From the NCBI RefSeq assembly GCF_014200595.1, contig NZ_JACHCG010000001.1:1612001-1676000 (forward strand): a stretch of DNA of 64,000 nucleotides, written 5' to 3'. The translations under genes were made by a program, and so were the position numbers. Each line of letters begins with the position of its first letter. The stretch's first letter is position 1. The notes below the pieces were generated by a model. It saw only the letters and a list, made by a program, of their open reading frames with translations. It made no database searches and was not told where the DNA came from. Of the stretch, positions 54,664 through 62,466 are shown one piece after another. The DNA is from Pedobacter cryoconitis (lineage in GTDB: Bacteria > Bacteroidota > Bacteroidia > Sphingobacteriales > Sphingobacteriaceae).

Positions 54664-54723
54664 TTTGTGCTTTTAATAGCCAAGTGTATGTATAACTCAA
54701 AAACATTTTTAACTCATTAATTT

Positions 54724-55404
54724 ATGGAATTTACCTATTATGGACATTCTTGCTTTTCGGTCTTAGCAGGTGGAAAAAGACTCTTATTTGATCCTTTCAT
54801 TTCAGGGAATGAACTCGCCGGGAACATCAATATAGAAGAGATCGTAGCGGATTACATTTTTGTTTCTCACGGCCATTTTGACCATATCCTTGATGTGACA
54901 GCGATAGCAACCCGTACAGGAGCAAAGGTTATAGGAAGCTGGGAGCTTTATAACTACTTTAATCAGCAAGGCTTAAAAAACACGCTGCCCTTAAATCCTG
55001 GTGGTAAGGTGTCGCTTGACTTTGGTGTAGTCAAGGCGGTGGCCGCACAGCATTCCAGTAGTTTTTCTGACGGTAGCTATGCCGGAACAGCAAGCGGATT
55101 TGTTATAACGAGCAATGACGGGAATTTTTATTATAGCGGCGATACTGCACTTACTTTAGATATGACATTGATCAAAAACTTCGCACAAATTGACTTTGCC
55201 ATTTTCCCAATAGGTGATATGCTGACAATGGGTATAGATGATGCGATCCAGGCGGCTAAGTTTGTAGGGACAACAAAAGTAATGGGGGTACATTACGATA
55301 CTTTCGGATTTATAAAAATTGATCAGCAAGCCGCGATCCGTCAATTCAGTGCTTCTTCCATAACATTACAATTGCCCAAAATCGGTGAAACTACAATTAT
55401 TTAA
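54724..55404 (+). CDS. UPF0173-type metal-dependent hydrolase (MBL fold)
   Basis: A 226-aa cytoplasmic MBL-fold protein. Motifs: FTYYGHSCFSV at the N-terminus, LLFDPFISGN, VSHGHFDHILD (the HxHxDH site), YYSGDTALTLDM and VMGVHYDTFG. This is the UPF0173/YtkL/UlaG-like pattern, of unknown substrate. It faces a TetR gene with a strong palindromic operator, suggesting induction by a small molecule. Confidence 0.9.
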   Translation: MEFTYYGHSCFSVLAGGKRLLFDPFISGNELAGNINIEEIVADYIFVSHGHFDHILDVTAIATRTGAKVIGSWELYNYFNQQGLKNTLPLNPGGKVSLDFGVVKAVAAQHSSSFSDGSYAGTASGFVITSNDGNFYYSGDTALTLDMTLIKNFAQIDFAIFPIGDMLTMGIDDAIQAAKFVGTTKVMGVHYDTFGFIKIDQQAAIRQFSASSITLQLPKIGETTII

Positions 55405-55575
55405 AAATAAAACTGCAATAAGAAGTCAGCATAACAGCATTAAAAATGCCTGATTCAGTTATTGTTTTGTCTAACTCATCCAGTTAGGAATTGATCTTTT
55501 ATCAGGCTCACTATACTTTCGGATTACAATTATATAAATAGAAACAAATTAATATTAACCATAAATAAAACACAA

Positions 55576-56334
55576 ATGAAATCAGTCAAAATGTTATCTT
55601 TTATCCTGTTGATCCTGCTGGGCACCCATATAACCCGTGCTCAGGATAAGACTACTAATAAACCCACTATTATCTTTGTACACGGCGTATGGGCTGACGG
55701 CTCAAGTTTTGTTGATCAGATTACTGCGTTGCAAAGTAAAGGTTATAATGTCATCTCCGTACAAAATCCGGTGACTTCTCTGGATGACGATGTTGCAGCG
55801 ACGAAAAGGGCTATAGCTATGGCACCTGGTAAAGTTATATTAGTTGGACATTCATGGGGCGGTTTTGTAATCACGCAAGCCGGTAATGATCCAAAAGTTT
55901 CCGGTCTTGTATATATTGCTGCTTTTGCCCCTGATTCCGGTGAAAGTGTTGCAACATTATCGTCAAAAGGCCCTGCTACTGATATAAGCAAGTATTTTAT
56001 CCCTTCAGGGGAATTTATTTTCCTATCTAAAGAGGGAATGCAAAAGTCTTTTGCACAAGATCTGAGCATTAAATTACAAAATCTGATTTACGCGACACAA
56101 ATCCCATTAAAACAATCAGCATTTAATGATAAAAGTATTAGCCCTGCATGGAAAGAAAAAGCAAGCTGGTACATTGTCACTAAACAAGACAAAGCTCTGA
56201 GTCCTGAATTGCAGCGTTTTATGTCTAAAAGAATTAAAGCCAGGACAGTCGAAATTGAATCTGGCCACGTTGCGATGTTCTCTCATTCTAAAGAAATTTT
56301 GGGTGTGATTGAGGAAGCAGCAAGCGCGCAATAG
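55576..56334 (+). CDS. Alpha/beta hydrolase, secreted
   Basis: A 252-aa exported alpha/beta hydrolase with a signal peptide to RAQDK. The fold begins PTIIFVHGVWADGSSF, has nucleophile Ser in VGHSWGGFV, an Asp strand WYIVTKQDKAL, and His in ESGHVAMFSH. This is the esterase/haloperoxidase-like group often found as secreted hydrolases in soil bacteria. It is 171 bases downstream of the UPF0173 gene, so probably a separate unit. The substrate is unknown. Confidence 0.88.
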   Translation: MKSVKMLSFILLILLGTHITRAQDKTTNKPTIIFVHGVWADGSSFVDQITALQSKGYNVISVQNPVTSLDDDVAATKRAIAMAPGKVILVGHSWGGFVITQAGNDPKVSGLVYIAAFAPDSGESVATLSSKGPATDISKYFIPSGEFIFLSKEGMQKSFAQDLSIKLQNLIYATQIPLKQSAFNDKSISPAWKEKASWYIVTKQDKALSPELQRFMSKRIKARTVEIESGHVAMFSHSKEILGVIEEAASAQ

Positions 56335-56354
56335 ATCCAGTTAAATTATCAGGT

Positions 56355-56407
56355 AATTACAAACAGGTATAACGTCATGCTTGATGACGTTATACCTGTT
56401 TGTAATT
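56355..56407. terminator. Bidirectional terminator, 24-bp perfect hairpin
   Basis: Perfect 24-bp arms (56355-56378 and 56384-56407) around GCTTG, between the convergent hydrolase and cupin genes. Confidence 0.85.
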
Positions 56408-56418
56408 GGTTCATTGTA

Positions 56419-56931
56419 TTATTTACAATATTTCTTTATTAGTTTATCCAGACTCCCTTTTTTGATAGCGGCTTTAGCAAAAAAATTAAATACCGGCCCG
56501 GCTATTTTTTGAAACCCTACCATTCTGGAGTTACTTAAGTATACAAATAGCACTAAATCTGAAAATTTACGTGGAGTTCCTGCCGCATTTACTAAGCCAT
56601 CTTTCGCAAGCCCTTTTAAAATAAACAGTGAATTCTCAAAGTTTTTATTGCCAGGATTAAGGGTTGTCGTTACCATACATTCCTCGTTAGAAACATTATG
56701 ATAATAATGCTTTTCGTTCGGTGCTATAGATACAATATCTCCCTTCTTTAAACGGTGAATATCTTTACCTTTACCTACTTCCAGTGTCCCTTTCAAAACC
56801 TCAAATGTTTCTGAAAATAAAGTGTGGAAATGCCATGGAGTTTTTTCGCCCGGCAGGATATTTAATTCCAATACACTATTTTCATTGTTCTCTGCTGAAC
56901 TGATCAGTTTAATGTATCCTTGAGTTTTCAT
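56419..56931 (-). CDS. Cupin-domain protein
   Basis: A 170-aa cytoplasmic protein with a cupin 2 barrel (about 15-95): PGEKTPWHFHTLFSETFEVL has the first His/Glu motif, and GDIVSIAPNEKHYYHN the second. The C-terminal 70 residues are helical (LVLFVYLSNSRMVGFQKI) and of unknown role. Its start codon overlaps the stop of a broken small membrane gene upstream (ATGA), a sign of former coupling. Substrate unknown. Confidence 0.82.
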   Translation of the reverse strand: MKTQGYIKLISSAENNENSVLELNILPGEKTPWHFHTLFSETFEVLKGTLEVGKGKDIHRLKKGDIVSIAPNEKHYYHNVSNEECMVTTTLNPGNKNFENSLFILKGLAKDGLVNAAGTPRKFSDLVLFVYLSNSRMVGFQKIAGPVFNFFAKAAIKKGSLDKLIKKYCK

Positions 56932-57156
56932 AGCGATATTTTTGGTTTAGTTGCAAATAAGATTATCCCGGATACGGTACAAATGATGATAGCAATGATG
57001 TGTGGCATAGCTTGAATAACACCATTGTAGCTTTTGTTAAGGACAATAAACATATCCGACTGTAGCAACCTCAGGAGATAAGAAAAAGCGGGCTCCAAGA
57101 AAAATCATTCCCAGCCCAAGTAAAAGTGCAATTGTATAAGAAATTTTTAATGACAT
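56928..57156 (-). pseudogene. Disrupted small membrane protein gene (DUF4267-like)
   Basis: The minus strand reads MSLKISYTIALLLGLGMIFL, GARFFLSPEVATVGY, then a stop at the Pro-Cys region. In another frame it continues VLNKSYNGVIQAMPHIIAII and CTVSGIILFATKPKISL, ending in a TGA that overlaps the cupin ATG. N- and C-terminal helices of a four-helix protein of about 120 aa are thus present, with the middle deleted and a frameshift. The FxxARFFxxPE start fits DUF4267/DUF4345 proteins. Confidence 0.65.
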
Positions 57157-57235
57157 GATAATTTGTTTTAAATGTTAAATAATAACACAAAATTATCACG
57201 ACAACTGCCGGCATTAATGCACCTGGGTTAACAAA

Positions 57236-57814
57236 TCAAAATCGGGTAAAAATTCTTTTACGGATACGGCTAAGTGATTGTGGCTTAACCCCAACAAATG
57301 AAGCTATATGGTATTGGGAAATTCTTTGTTGTAAGTCTGCATGGGAATTTATAAAACGCGCATAGCGAAGTTCAGGAGTTTCAGTATAAAATGAATTGAT
57401 ATCTTTCAGTAGTTGTATAAAAACAGCTTCAATTGCTATCCTGCCAAAACGTTCCCCTTCACTAACGTTCGCATAGAGCAATTGCAGATCATCGTACGAA
57501 ATAGCTAAGACAAGACTATCTTCTAAAGCCTGTATAATTTTTGAAGATGGTTTTTGGGGAAGAAAGCTTTCATAATTACATACATAATCATTTTCCTGAG
57601 AAAAGGCGTATGTTTTTTCCTCACCATCGTGATTAATGTAGTATCGCATTAATCCCTTTACAACAAATCCGACTTGTTTACAAATTCGTCCCTCTTCTAA
57701 AAAGAAATCTCCCTTTTTGTATATCTTTTCTTTAAACAAAGAAGTTACAATTTCTATTTCGGCCGGGGTTAGTGTTATTAGATTTTGTATACTATTAAGT
57801 AGGTTATTTATCAT
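57236..57814 (-). CDS. Crp/Fnr family transcriptional regulator
   Basis: A 192-aa regulator with an N-terminal cyclic-nucleotide-binding-like domain (about 10-115: KIYKKGDFFLEEGRICKQVG, FVVKGLMRYYINHDGEEKT) and a short C-terminal HTH (ISQYHIASFVGVKPQSLSRI). Bacteroidota members of this type lack the cAMP-binding Arg-Ser pair and respond to unknown signals. It is separated from the cupin operon by the broken gene, and might have controlled it. Confidence 0.88.
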   Translation of the reverse strand: MINNLLNSIQNLITLTPAEIEIVTSLFKEKIYKKGDFFLEEGRICKQVGFVVKGLMRYYINHDGEEKTYAFSQENDYVCNYESFLPQKPSSKIIQALEDSLVLAISYDDLQLLYANVSEGERFGRIAIEAVFIQLLKDINSFYTETPELRYARFINSHADLQQRISQYHIASFVGVKPQSLSRIRKRIFTRF

Positions 57815-57884
57815 TCGGGTATCGTTCTGAAATTAGTCTCATGTCTATGGGTTTCGAACATCCGCAATCATTTAACAAGTTGTT

Positions 57885-58370
57885 TTAAAATCGGCACAAT
57901 TTCCCGATTAGACTTTTCTGAGATGGGTAAACACTGATCAACGAACTTTTACTTGCCATTTCGAATTCTGAAAAATCGAAACCAGGTGCAACTGCGCAGC
58001 TTACCAGCGCAAAACCCAATTTTGATGGAATCTCTGCTGCAAACCAACAATCCGGTTCAATGAAAGCTTGTAAATTCCCAGTTTCCGAATCACTAAGTTC
58101 TATACATCTATAACCCCCGTCTGTATCTAAAACATGAATATTTACTGGCTGACCTGTATGAAAGTACCAAAACTCATCAGACTTTAAGCGATGAAAGCCG
58201 GAGAAATCATTACCTTCAAGCAAATAATATATTGATGTGCAAGCGCTTTTTAATTTACTTTCGTTAACACGATAAACTTCAGACTGAGATCTGAAAATTT
58301 CTTTATAATAACCACCTTCAGGATGTGGTTGAAGCCCAAGGTGGTCTATCCAGTAACTAGCGTTTTTCAT
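57885..58370 (-). CDS. Cupin superfamily protein (DUF985/Cupin_5)
   Basis: A 161-aa small cupin. It opens with WIDHLGLQPHPEGGYYKEIF and continues with SIYYLLEGNDFSGFHRLKSD, WYFHTGQPVNIHVLD and CWFAAEIPS, then VAPGFDFSEFEMAS, the standard Cupin_5 motif set. The family is of unknown function, with metal-site residues conserved. It lies 70 bases before the Crp/Fnr gene on the same strand, so may be cotranscribed. Confidence 0.9.
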   Translation of the reverse strand: MKNASYWIDHLGLQPHPEGGYYKEIFRSQSEVYRVNESKLKSACTSIYYLLEGNDFSGFHRLKSDEFWYFHTGQPVNIHVLDTDGGYRCIELSDSETGNLQAFIEPDCWFAAEIPSKLGFALVSCAVAPGFDFSEFEMASKSSLISVYPSQKSLIGKLCRF

Positions 58371-58490
58371 ATATTGAATCTTTATATTTAATTACCATCA
58401 TTCTTGACAACTTGTTTACAATTATAAATAACGCATTCTTATTGAGAATAGATATTATTTCCCGACAATTTTCTTTCGATGTACAATTCC

Positions 58491-58688
58491 TCAATCTGTC
58501 AGATTACTGATAATGACCTGGAGTGTATCGCCGTGTTCCGTAAGTTCATACTGAACTGTTATGGGTTGTGTATCTAAAACGGTTCGTTTTACCTACAGAT
58601 TTACTTCCAATTCCTTTAATTCTTTGCTCAACATTCTGTTAGAAATTCCATCTATATCATTCGAAATATCGGAGAATCTCCTTTTGCC
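58491..58688 (-). pseudogene. HxlR regulator fragment
   Basis: Minus-strand translation reads RRFSDISNDIDGISNRMLSK, ELKELEVNL, then an in-frame TAG, then VKRTVLDTQPITVQYELTEH and GDTLQVIISNLTD and a TGA. This is the recognition helix, wing and C-terminal helix of an HxlR protein, with a nonsense codon and without its N-terminal third. Confidence 0.75.
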
Positions 58689-58690
58689 AT

Positions 58691-58800
58691 AACATAGATG
58701 TGATTATCGCTAATGCAGGTGGTGCAGTTACAAGAGCAGCTTTTGGCTCTGTAGCAGATATTGGCGAAGCAGACTACGACAAGACAATGGCAGGATCGGG
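58691..58800 (+). pseudogene. Internal fragment of an SDR gene
   Basis: Plus-strand translation reads NIDVIIANAGGAVTRAAFGS and VADIGEADYDKTMAGSG: the beta4 NAG motif and the following helix of a short-chain dehydrogenase. It has neither the Rossmann start nor the YxxxK site. It abuts the HxlR fragment in divergent orientation, like the intact HxlR/SDR pair at 34-36 kb. Confidence 0.65.
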
Positions 58801-58821
58801 CAACCATCTGACACAGATAAA

Positions 58822-59073
58822 ACAGTGGTTCTGGCTTCTGATGATTCATTTGATCCTATTTCTTCAATGGGGATCGGCTTTGCTATGAGTTCTGCTTGTA
58901 ATGGGGCACTGGCTATTATAAATCAGGATGATGATGCGAATAGCATTAACAATTATAATGAAGGTTTGAAAAAAATATACGATCATTATATCAGTACTAA
59001 ATCTCAATATTACAAGGAAGAAAAGAGATGGCCTGATGCTGTGTTCTGGAAGAATAGAAAGGTTGGGGTATAG
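58822..59073 (+). pseudogene. C-terminal fragment of a LodB-like flavoprotein gene
   Basis: The frame reads VVLASDDSFDPISSMGIGFA, MSSACNGALAI, YNEGLKKIYDHYISTKSQYY and KEEKRWPDAVFWKNRK, closely like the last 80 residues of the intact LodB-like protein (FDPISSMGIGFAVSSACNAA; LRKQYYYMEQRW). The dinucleotide fold and three quarters of the gene are gone. Its final 35 bases recur at 60122-60156. Confidence 0.8.
59039..59073 (+). repeat. 35-bp direct repeat, copy 1
   Basis: Begins CTGTGTTCTGGAAGAATAGA and ends GGTTGGGGTATAG, at the 3' end of the LodB fragment. Copy 2 at 60122-60156 is identical over all 35 bases. Confidence 0.95.
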
Positions 59074-59164
59074 TTTCTGTATATAGTGGGCAGTTCCAGA
59101 CCTTCTGCCACGAAAAATTAGTGAAGGTCTGGAATAAGATTCAGGGTGCCCTTTTGTAACTGAA

Positions 59165-60013
59165 TTAATTACAGCGATCTACCCATTGCGATAGATCCCG
59201 TTTTTTTAATATTGCGGTGTACTTCAGTTGTTTGGCTGAAGGGCAAACGTTTGTTTGAAAATTAGATTGGGACATTTTGTCCGAGTACTCAACAGCAAAA
59301 ACAGGCTTATTTAATTTGATATAACCAGAAAATTGATCTTGCCAGCCTTGTGCAAAAGCATCTTCTGTTAAGGCCCAGTCAAATTTAGAAGCATAATCTG
59401 CTGTTAATTCTTTGACATTTTTCTGGCCTATGGATAAGCCGTTGCTATGTGCCAGACTAATAAGATAATCTGCATACTTTTTTACATCAGCTATCTGAAT
59501 GTTAAAACCTGGATCATTATCATAACTGTCCATATTGTCTGGTTCAATGCCATCAAATCCCTTCTTTAATATCATGTTTAATCTGGAGTTTAACCATGGT
59601 TTAAGCTTGTCTATTTGACGGATATCCAGCCATTTTTCTTTTGGCCATTCAGGATATTGTTTTCCAATAACTTCAGCAGGAATTAACGAAGCATCGTTAC
59701 GGTCATTTTCAATAGTTCCAACAGAGAGATAAGCAATTACTTTCTTTCCTTTAGCGTGCAAAGCTGCTACTGTCTCCGCACTGGTAGTAAACGCATCAAC
59801 ATCCACTACGTCGGCTGAGAAATTTGCTGTGCTGTTAATATCATCAAGCTGCCAGTCAAAACTAACACCGGTAGTTGGTTGCCACCAGGATAACTTGTTT
59901 CCAGCAGGTTGAGAAGTATTAATCGCAGACGTATCATCGTTTTTGTCTTTTTTGCATGCCAAAGATGTTGTCATCAATGCGAATAATAATAAAATTGATT
60001 TTGGGTGATTCAT
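59165..60013 (-). CDS. GH114-like endo-alpha-1,4-polygalactosaminidase, lipoprotein
   Basis: A 282-aa TM1410/GH114-type protein, predicted to hydrolyse alpha-1,4-linked galactosamine polymers. Seen: lipobox TTSLACKK, then WWQPTTGVSFDWQLDDIN, the AYLSVGTIENDR strand, KGFDGIEPDNMDSYDND with the catalytic-region Asp residues, and SIGQKNVKELTADYASKFDW. The start is ATG 60013, giving a clean lipoprotein signal; the TTG at 60085 is rejected. It lies inside the segment bounded by 35-bp direct repeats. Confidence 0.85.
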   Translation of the reverse strand: MNHPKSILLLFALMTTSLACKKDKNDDTSAINTSQPAGNKLSWWQPTTGVSFDWQLDDINSTANFSADVVDVDAFTTSAETVAALHAKGKKVIAYLSVGTIENDRNDASLIPAEVIGKQYPEWPKEKWLDIRQIDKLKPWLNSRLNMILKKGFDGIEPDNMDSYDNDPGFNIQIADVKKYADYLISLAHSNGLSIGQKNVKELTADYASKFDWALTEDAFAQGWQDQFSGYIKLNKPVFAVEYSDKMSQSNFQTNVCPSAKQLKYTAILKKRDLSQWVDRCN

Positions 60014-60121
60014 TTGTGTATGTGTTGTGTTAGTTTGTTGCGAAATATTAGTGCTCTCCACTAAGTAAACGGACTTTCTGAACAAAACCCTATCTGCAAT
60101 TCTATTTAAATTTGTGCTACA

Positions 60122-60156
60122 CTGTGTTCTGGAAGAATAGAAAGGTTGGGGTATAG
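60122..60156 (+). repeat. 35-bp direct repeat, copy 2
   Basis: Exact second copy of 59039-59073, 1083 bases downstream and in the same orientation, on the far side of the GH114-like gene. Confidence 0.95.
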
Positions 60157-60242
60157 CTTACCTTAAGCCTTGAAGAAAATTACGCAAATAAATATGTTCG
60201 TATATTTATGAGTTACCTGTCAGTTTCAAAAAACTTAAAATT

Positions 60243-60872
60243 ATGAAAAACCTTTATTTATACCTTGTACTCATTTTCTTTTCATCTCAAATGAATTTAT
60301 TCGCTCAGAATATTAAAAATAAAAATAATTATACTTATCAAGTAAGAGAAGAAGAGGGCGACTTGAATAATGATGGTAAAATGGACAGAGTAATTGTAAA
60401 AATGGATACAATCAGTGAAACAAAGCCATTAATATTACAAATTTTCCTTTCCCATCCAAATGGAAAATTAACTTTAGCTGTATCTTCCACCAAAATAATT
60501 GAACCACAATATCCCAACGGAAAAAAAGGAAAACATAGTGAATACCAAATTCCAAATTTTTTTATTGAAAAGGGGATTTTAAGAATGTGGAGTGAAATTA
60601 AAGGAGGAAATATTACTTGCGATTTCAAATATCACAAAGGAAATTTTGAATTAATTCACGTAGATAAGTTTATTCAAAATACAGACAAAGGGTATATTGA
60701 TGAATATACAATATTTACGCAAACTACATTTAACTTAATTACCGGGCTTAGAACCGAAGTTGATGACGTGTCAGGTTCAGGGAAAATATTAGATAGAAGG
60801 AAAAAGATAATTTTAATCAGACCCTTACCGAGAATACAGGATTTCAAATTTTCCGATAAAAAAAGATATTAA
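60243..60872 (+). CDS. Hypothetical secreted protein
   Basis: A 209-aa exported protein with signal peptide to NLFAQ. The mature part starts with an EF-hand-like calcium loop motif (EGDLNNDGKMDRVIVKMD, near residue 40), and continues as Lys/Ile-rich beta strands. Its base composition is clearly more AT-rich than the neighbours, as seen in the long A/T runs. Family not recognised. A hairpin lies 26 bases beyond its stop. Confidence 0.65.
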   Translation: MKNLYLYLVLIFFSSQMNLFAQNIKNKNNYTYQVREEEGDLNNDGKMDRVIVKMDTISETKPLILQIFLSHPNGKLTLAVSSTKIIEPQYPNGKKGKHSEYQIPNFFIEKGILRMWSEIKGGNITCDFKYHKGNFELIHVDKFIQNTDKGYIDEYTIFTQTTFNLITGLRTEVDDVSGSGKILDRRKKIILIRPLPRIQDFKFSDKKRY

Positions 60873-60898
60873 AATCCGCAGGCCAAAGTTATAGCTTA

Positions 60899-60931
60899 TG
60901 CTCCCAAAAGTCAGCTCAACTTTTGGGAGCA
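60899..60931. terminator. Hairpin between convergent genes
   Basis: Perfect 13-bp arms TGCTCCCAAAAGT/ACTTTTGGGAGCA with a 7-nt loop, lacking a T-run. It is probably a terminator between the plus-strand secreted protein and the minus-strand SusD. Confidence 0.65.
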
Positions 60932-60941
60932 GTGTATCTGA

Positions 60942-62447
60942 CTATTTGTTGATATTGAGATTGGTATTTAACTCAGACTGAGGTATGTTGAACAAATAAT
61001 ATGGACTGTTTGGAATAAAGGCTGTTCCATCCGGGAACTTTAAAGTGGTGTGCTGTTTTGCAGCCACTAGCTTACTTGTGCCATCAGGAGTAATTACAGT
61101 GACTTTAATAGGCTGGCCATTCGCATCGTTATATGGAAGCCTCTGAACAGCCGACTGGGTCCTTAAAATATCTGATAAGGCAAATCCTTCTCCCCATAAC
61201 TCTTTTCTCCTTTCGATCAGAATAGCATCTATTACCTCCTGCTGACTTTTACCAGTGAGGTTATACGGATTGGAATTTCTTGCCTTGCGCAGTTCGTTCA
61301 GATATTGCACCGCGCTGGTTAGATCCGCATTTCTTGCATAGCCCTCTGCCTGGATCAGGGTCATTTCAGAGGAGCGCATTAAAACAATATCACCTGTCTG
61401 GTCTGCCCGGAATTTAAATTTAGCATAACGCAGATAACCTTCCCGGCTTGGCAGCCCATCCCAGGAAAATAATTTTGTTCTGATGTCATTTTCGTCAAAC
61501 AAGGTTTTAAAGTTAGGATCTGCCATGAAACTATAATAATAGGAAGAAGGAGAACTTACATCCAGAAAGTTAAAGGTATAACTGGCGGTATTCTGATCTG
61601 GTTTTTGTCCGTGTCCCCAGATCCATTCACTGTTGGTCAGCTCATTAAATCCGCTATAGTAATCAGACGTGCTCATATAGGCATATTTTTTTCTCGCCAG
61701 TCCCGCTTTTTCAGCTGCAAGAGCCCATTTACCGATGTTTAGATATGTTCTGGCCTGTAAACCATGTACCACATCAAGATTGATCTTGTATTTGGTTGCA
61801 TCAGGTCTGTTATAGGCACCAAGAAGAGTTTCTGCCTGTGTAAGGTCTGATGTGATCAACTGGTAAATATCCTGTAAAGTGGATTTTGGTTTTCCTTCAG
61901 TATCGGCTGCGGTTGGAGTAGTATAAATAGGTACCGCTTTAGCCTGAGGATCTTTCAGATAGGAAAACTGATAGTATGTTGCCAGGTTTAAATAGCTGTT
62001 TGCTCTTAAAGCAAGAGCCTGACCTTTGATCTGGGCTTTCTTTTCTGCTGATCCGCTTGCCGCATCAATTTTGGTAATGATATTATTGCAGTTGTCAATC
62101 ACTTTGTACAAAATTGTCCATATCGCATTTAATCTGGTTTGGTTATTGGCCCCTGTAAAAGGGTAGGCATCTCTGTAACCATATTTATTGGTAATGATAG
62201 CTACATCATCGCCCATCGCATCACTTGTTCTCAATATGGTCGTATAACCTGGATTTGCATAAGAAAAATATGTATCATTCATATAGGACCAGGTGCCATT
62301 AAGAACAGTCTCAATATTGTCTGCACTGGTATAAATTAAACTTTCAGGAACAGCATCTGTCGGAGCCGTAGTAAGCTCTTTTTTACAGCTGGCCAGAGCT
62401 AGTAAAAGTACAAAGACTAATAGAGGGGTAATTATATTGAGTTTCAT
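60942..62447 (-). CDS. SusD/RagB family lipoprotein
   Basis: A 501-aa surface glycan-binding lipoprotein of the SusD family. The lipobox is LASCKKE. TPR-like helices follow: VLNGTWSYMNDTYFSYANPG, WTILYKVIDNCNNIITKI, GQALALRANSYLNLATYYQF. The C-terminal RagB region shows LMRSSEMTLIQAEGYAR, AVQYLNELRKARN, and AILIERRKELWGEGFALSDI. It lies 19 bases after the SusC gene, in the usual SusC-SusD order. Confidence 0.93.
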   Translation of the reverse strand: MKLNIITPLLVFVLLLALASCKKELTTAPTDAVPESLIYTSADNIETVLNGTWSYMNDTYFSYANPGYTTILRTSDAMGDDVAIITNKYGYRDAYPFTGANNQTRLNAIWTILYKVIDNCNNIITKIDAASGSAEKKAQIKGQALALRANSYLNLATYYQFSYLKDPQAKAVPIYTTPTAADTEGKPKSTLQDIYQLITSDLTQAETLLGAYNRPDATKYKINLDVVHGLQARTYLNIGKWALAAEKAGLARKKYAYMSTSDYYSGFNELTNSEWIWGHGQKPDQNTASYTFNFLDVSSPSSYYYSFMADPNFKTLFDENDIRTKLFSWDGLPSREGYLRYAKFKFRADQTGDIVLMRSSEMTLIQAEGYARNADLTSAVQYLNELRKARNSNPYNLTGKSQQEVIDAILIERRKELWGEGFALSDILRTQSAVQRLPYNDANGQPIKVTVITPDGTSKLVAAKQHTTLKFPDGTAFIPNSPYYLFNIPQSELNTNLNINK

Positions 62448-62466
62448 GTTGTAAAATTAAGATCTG

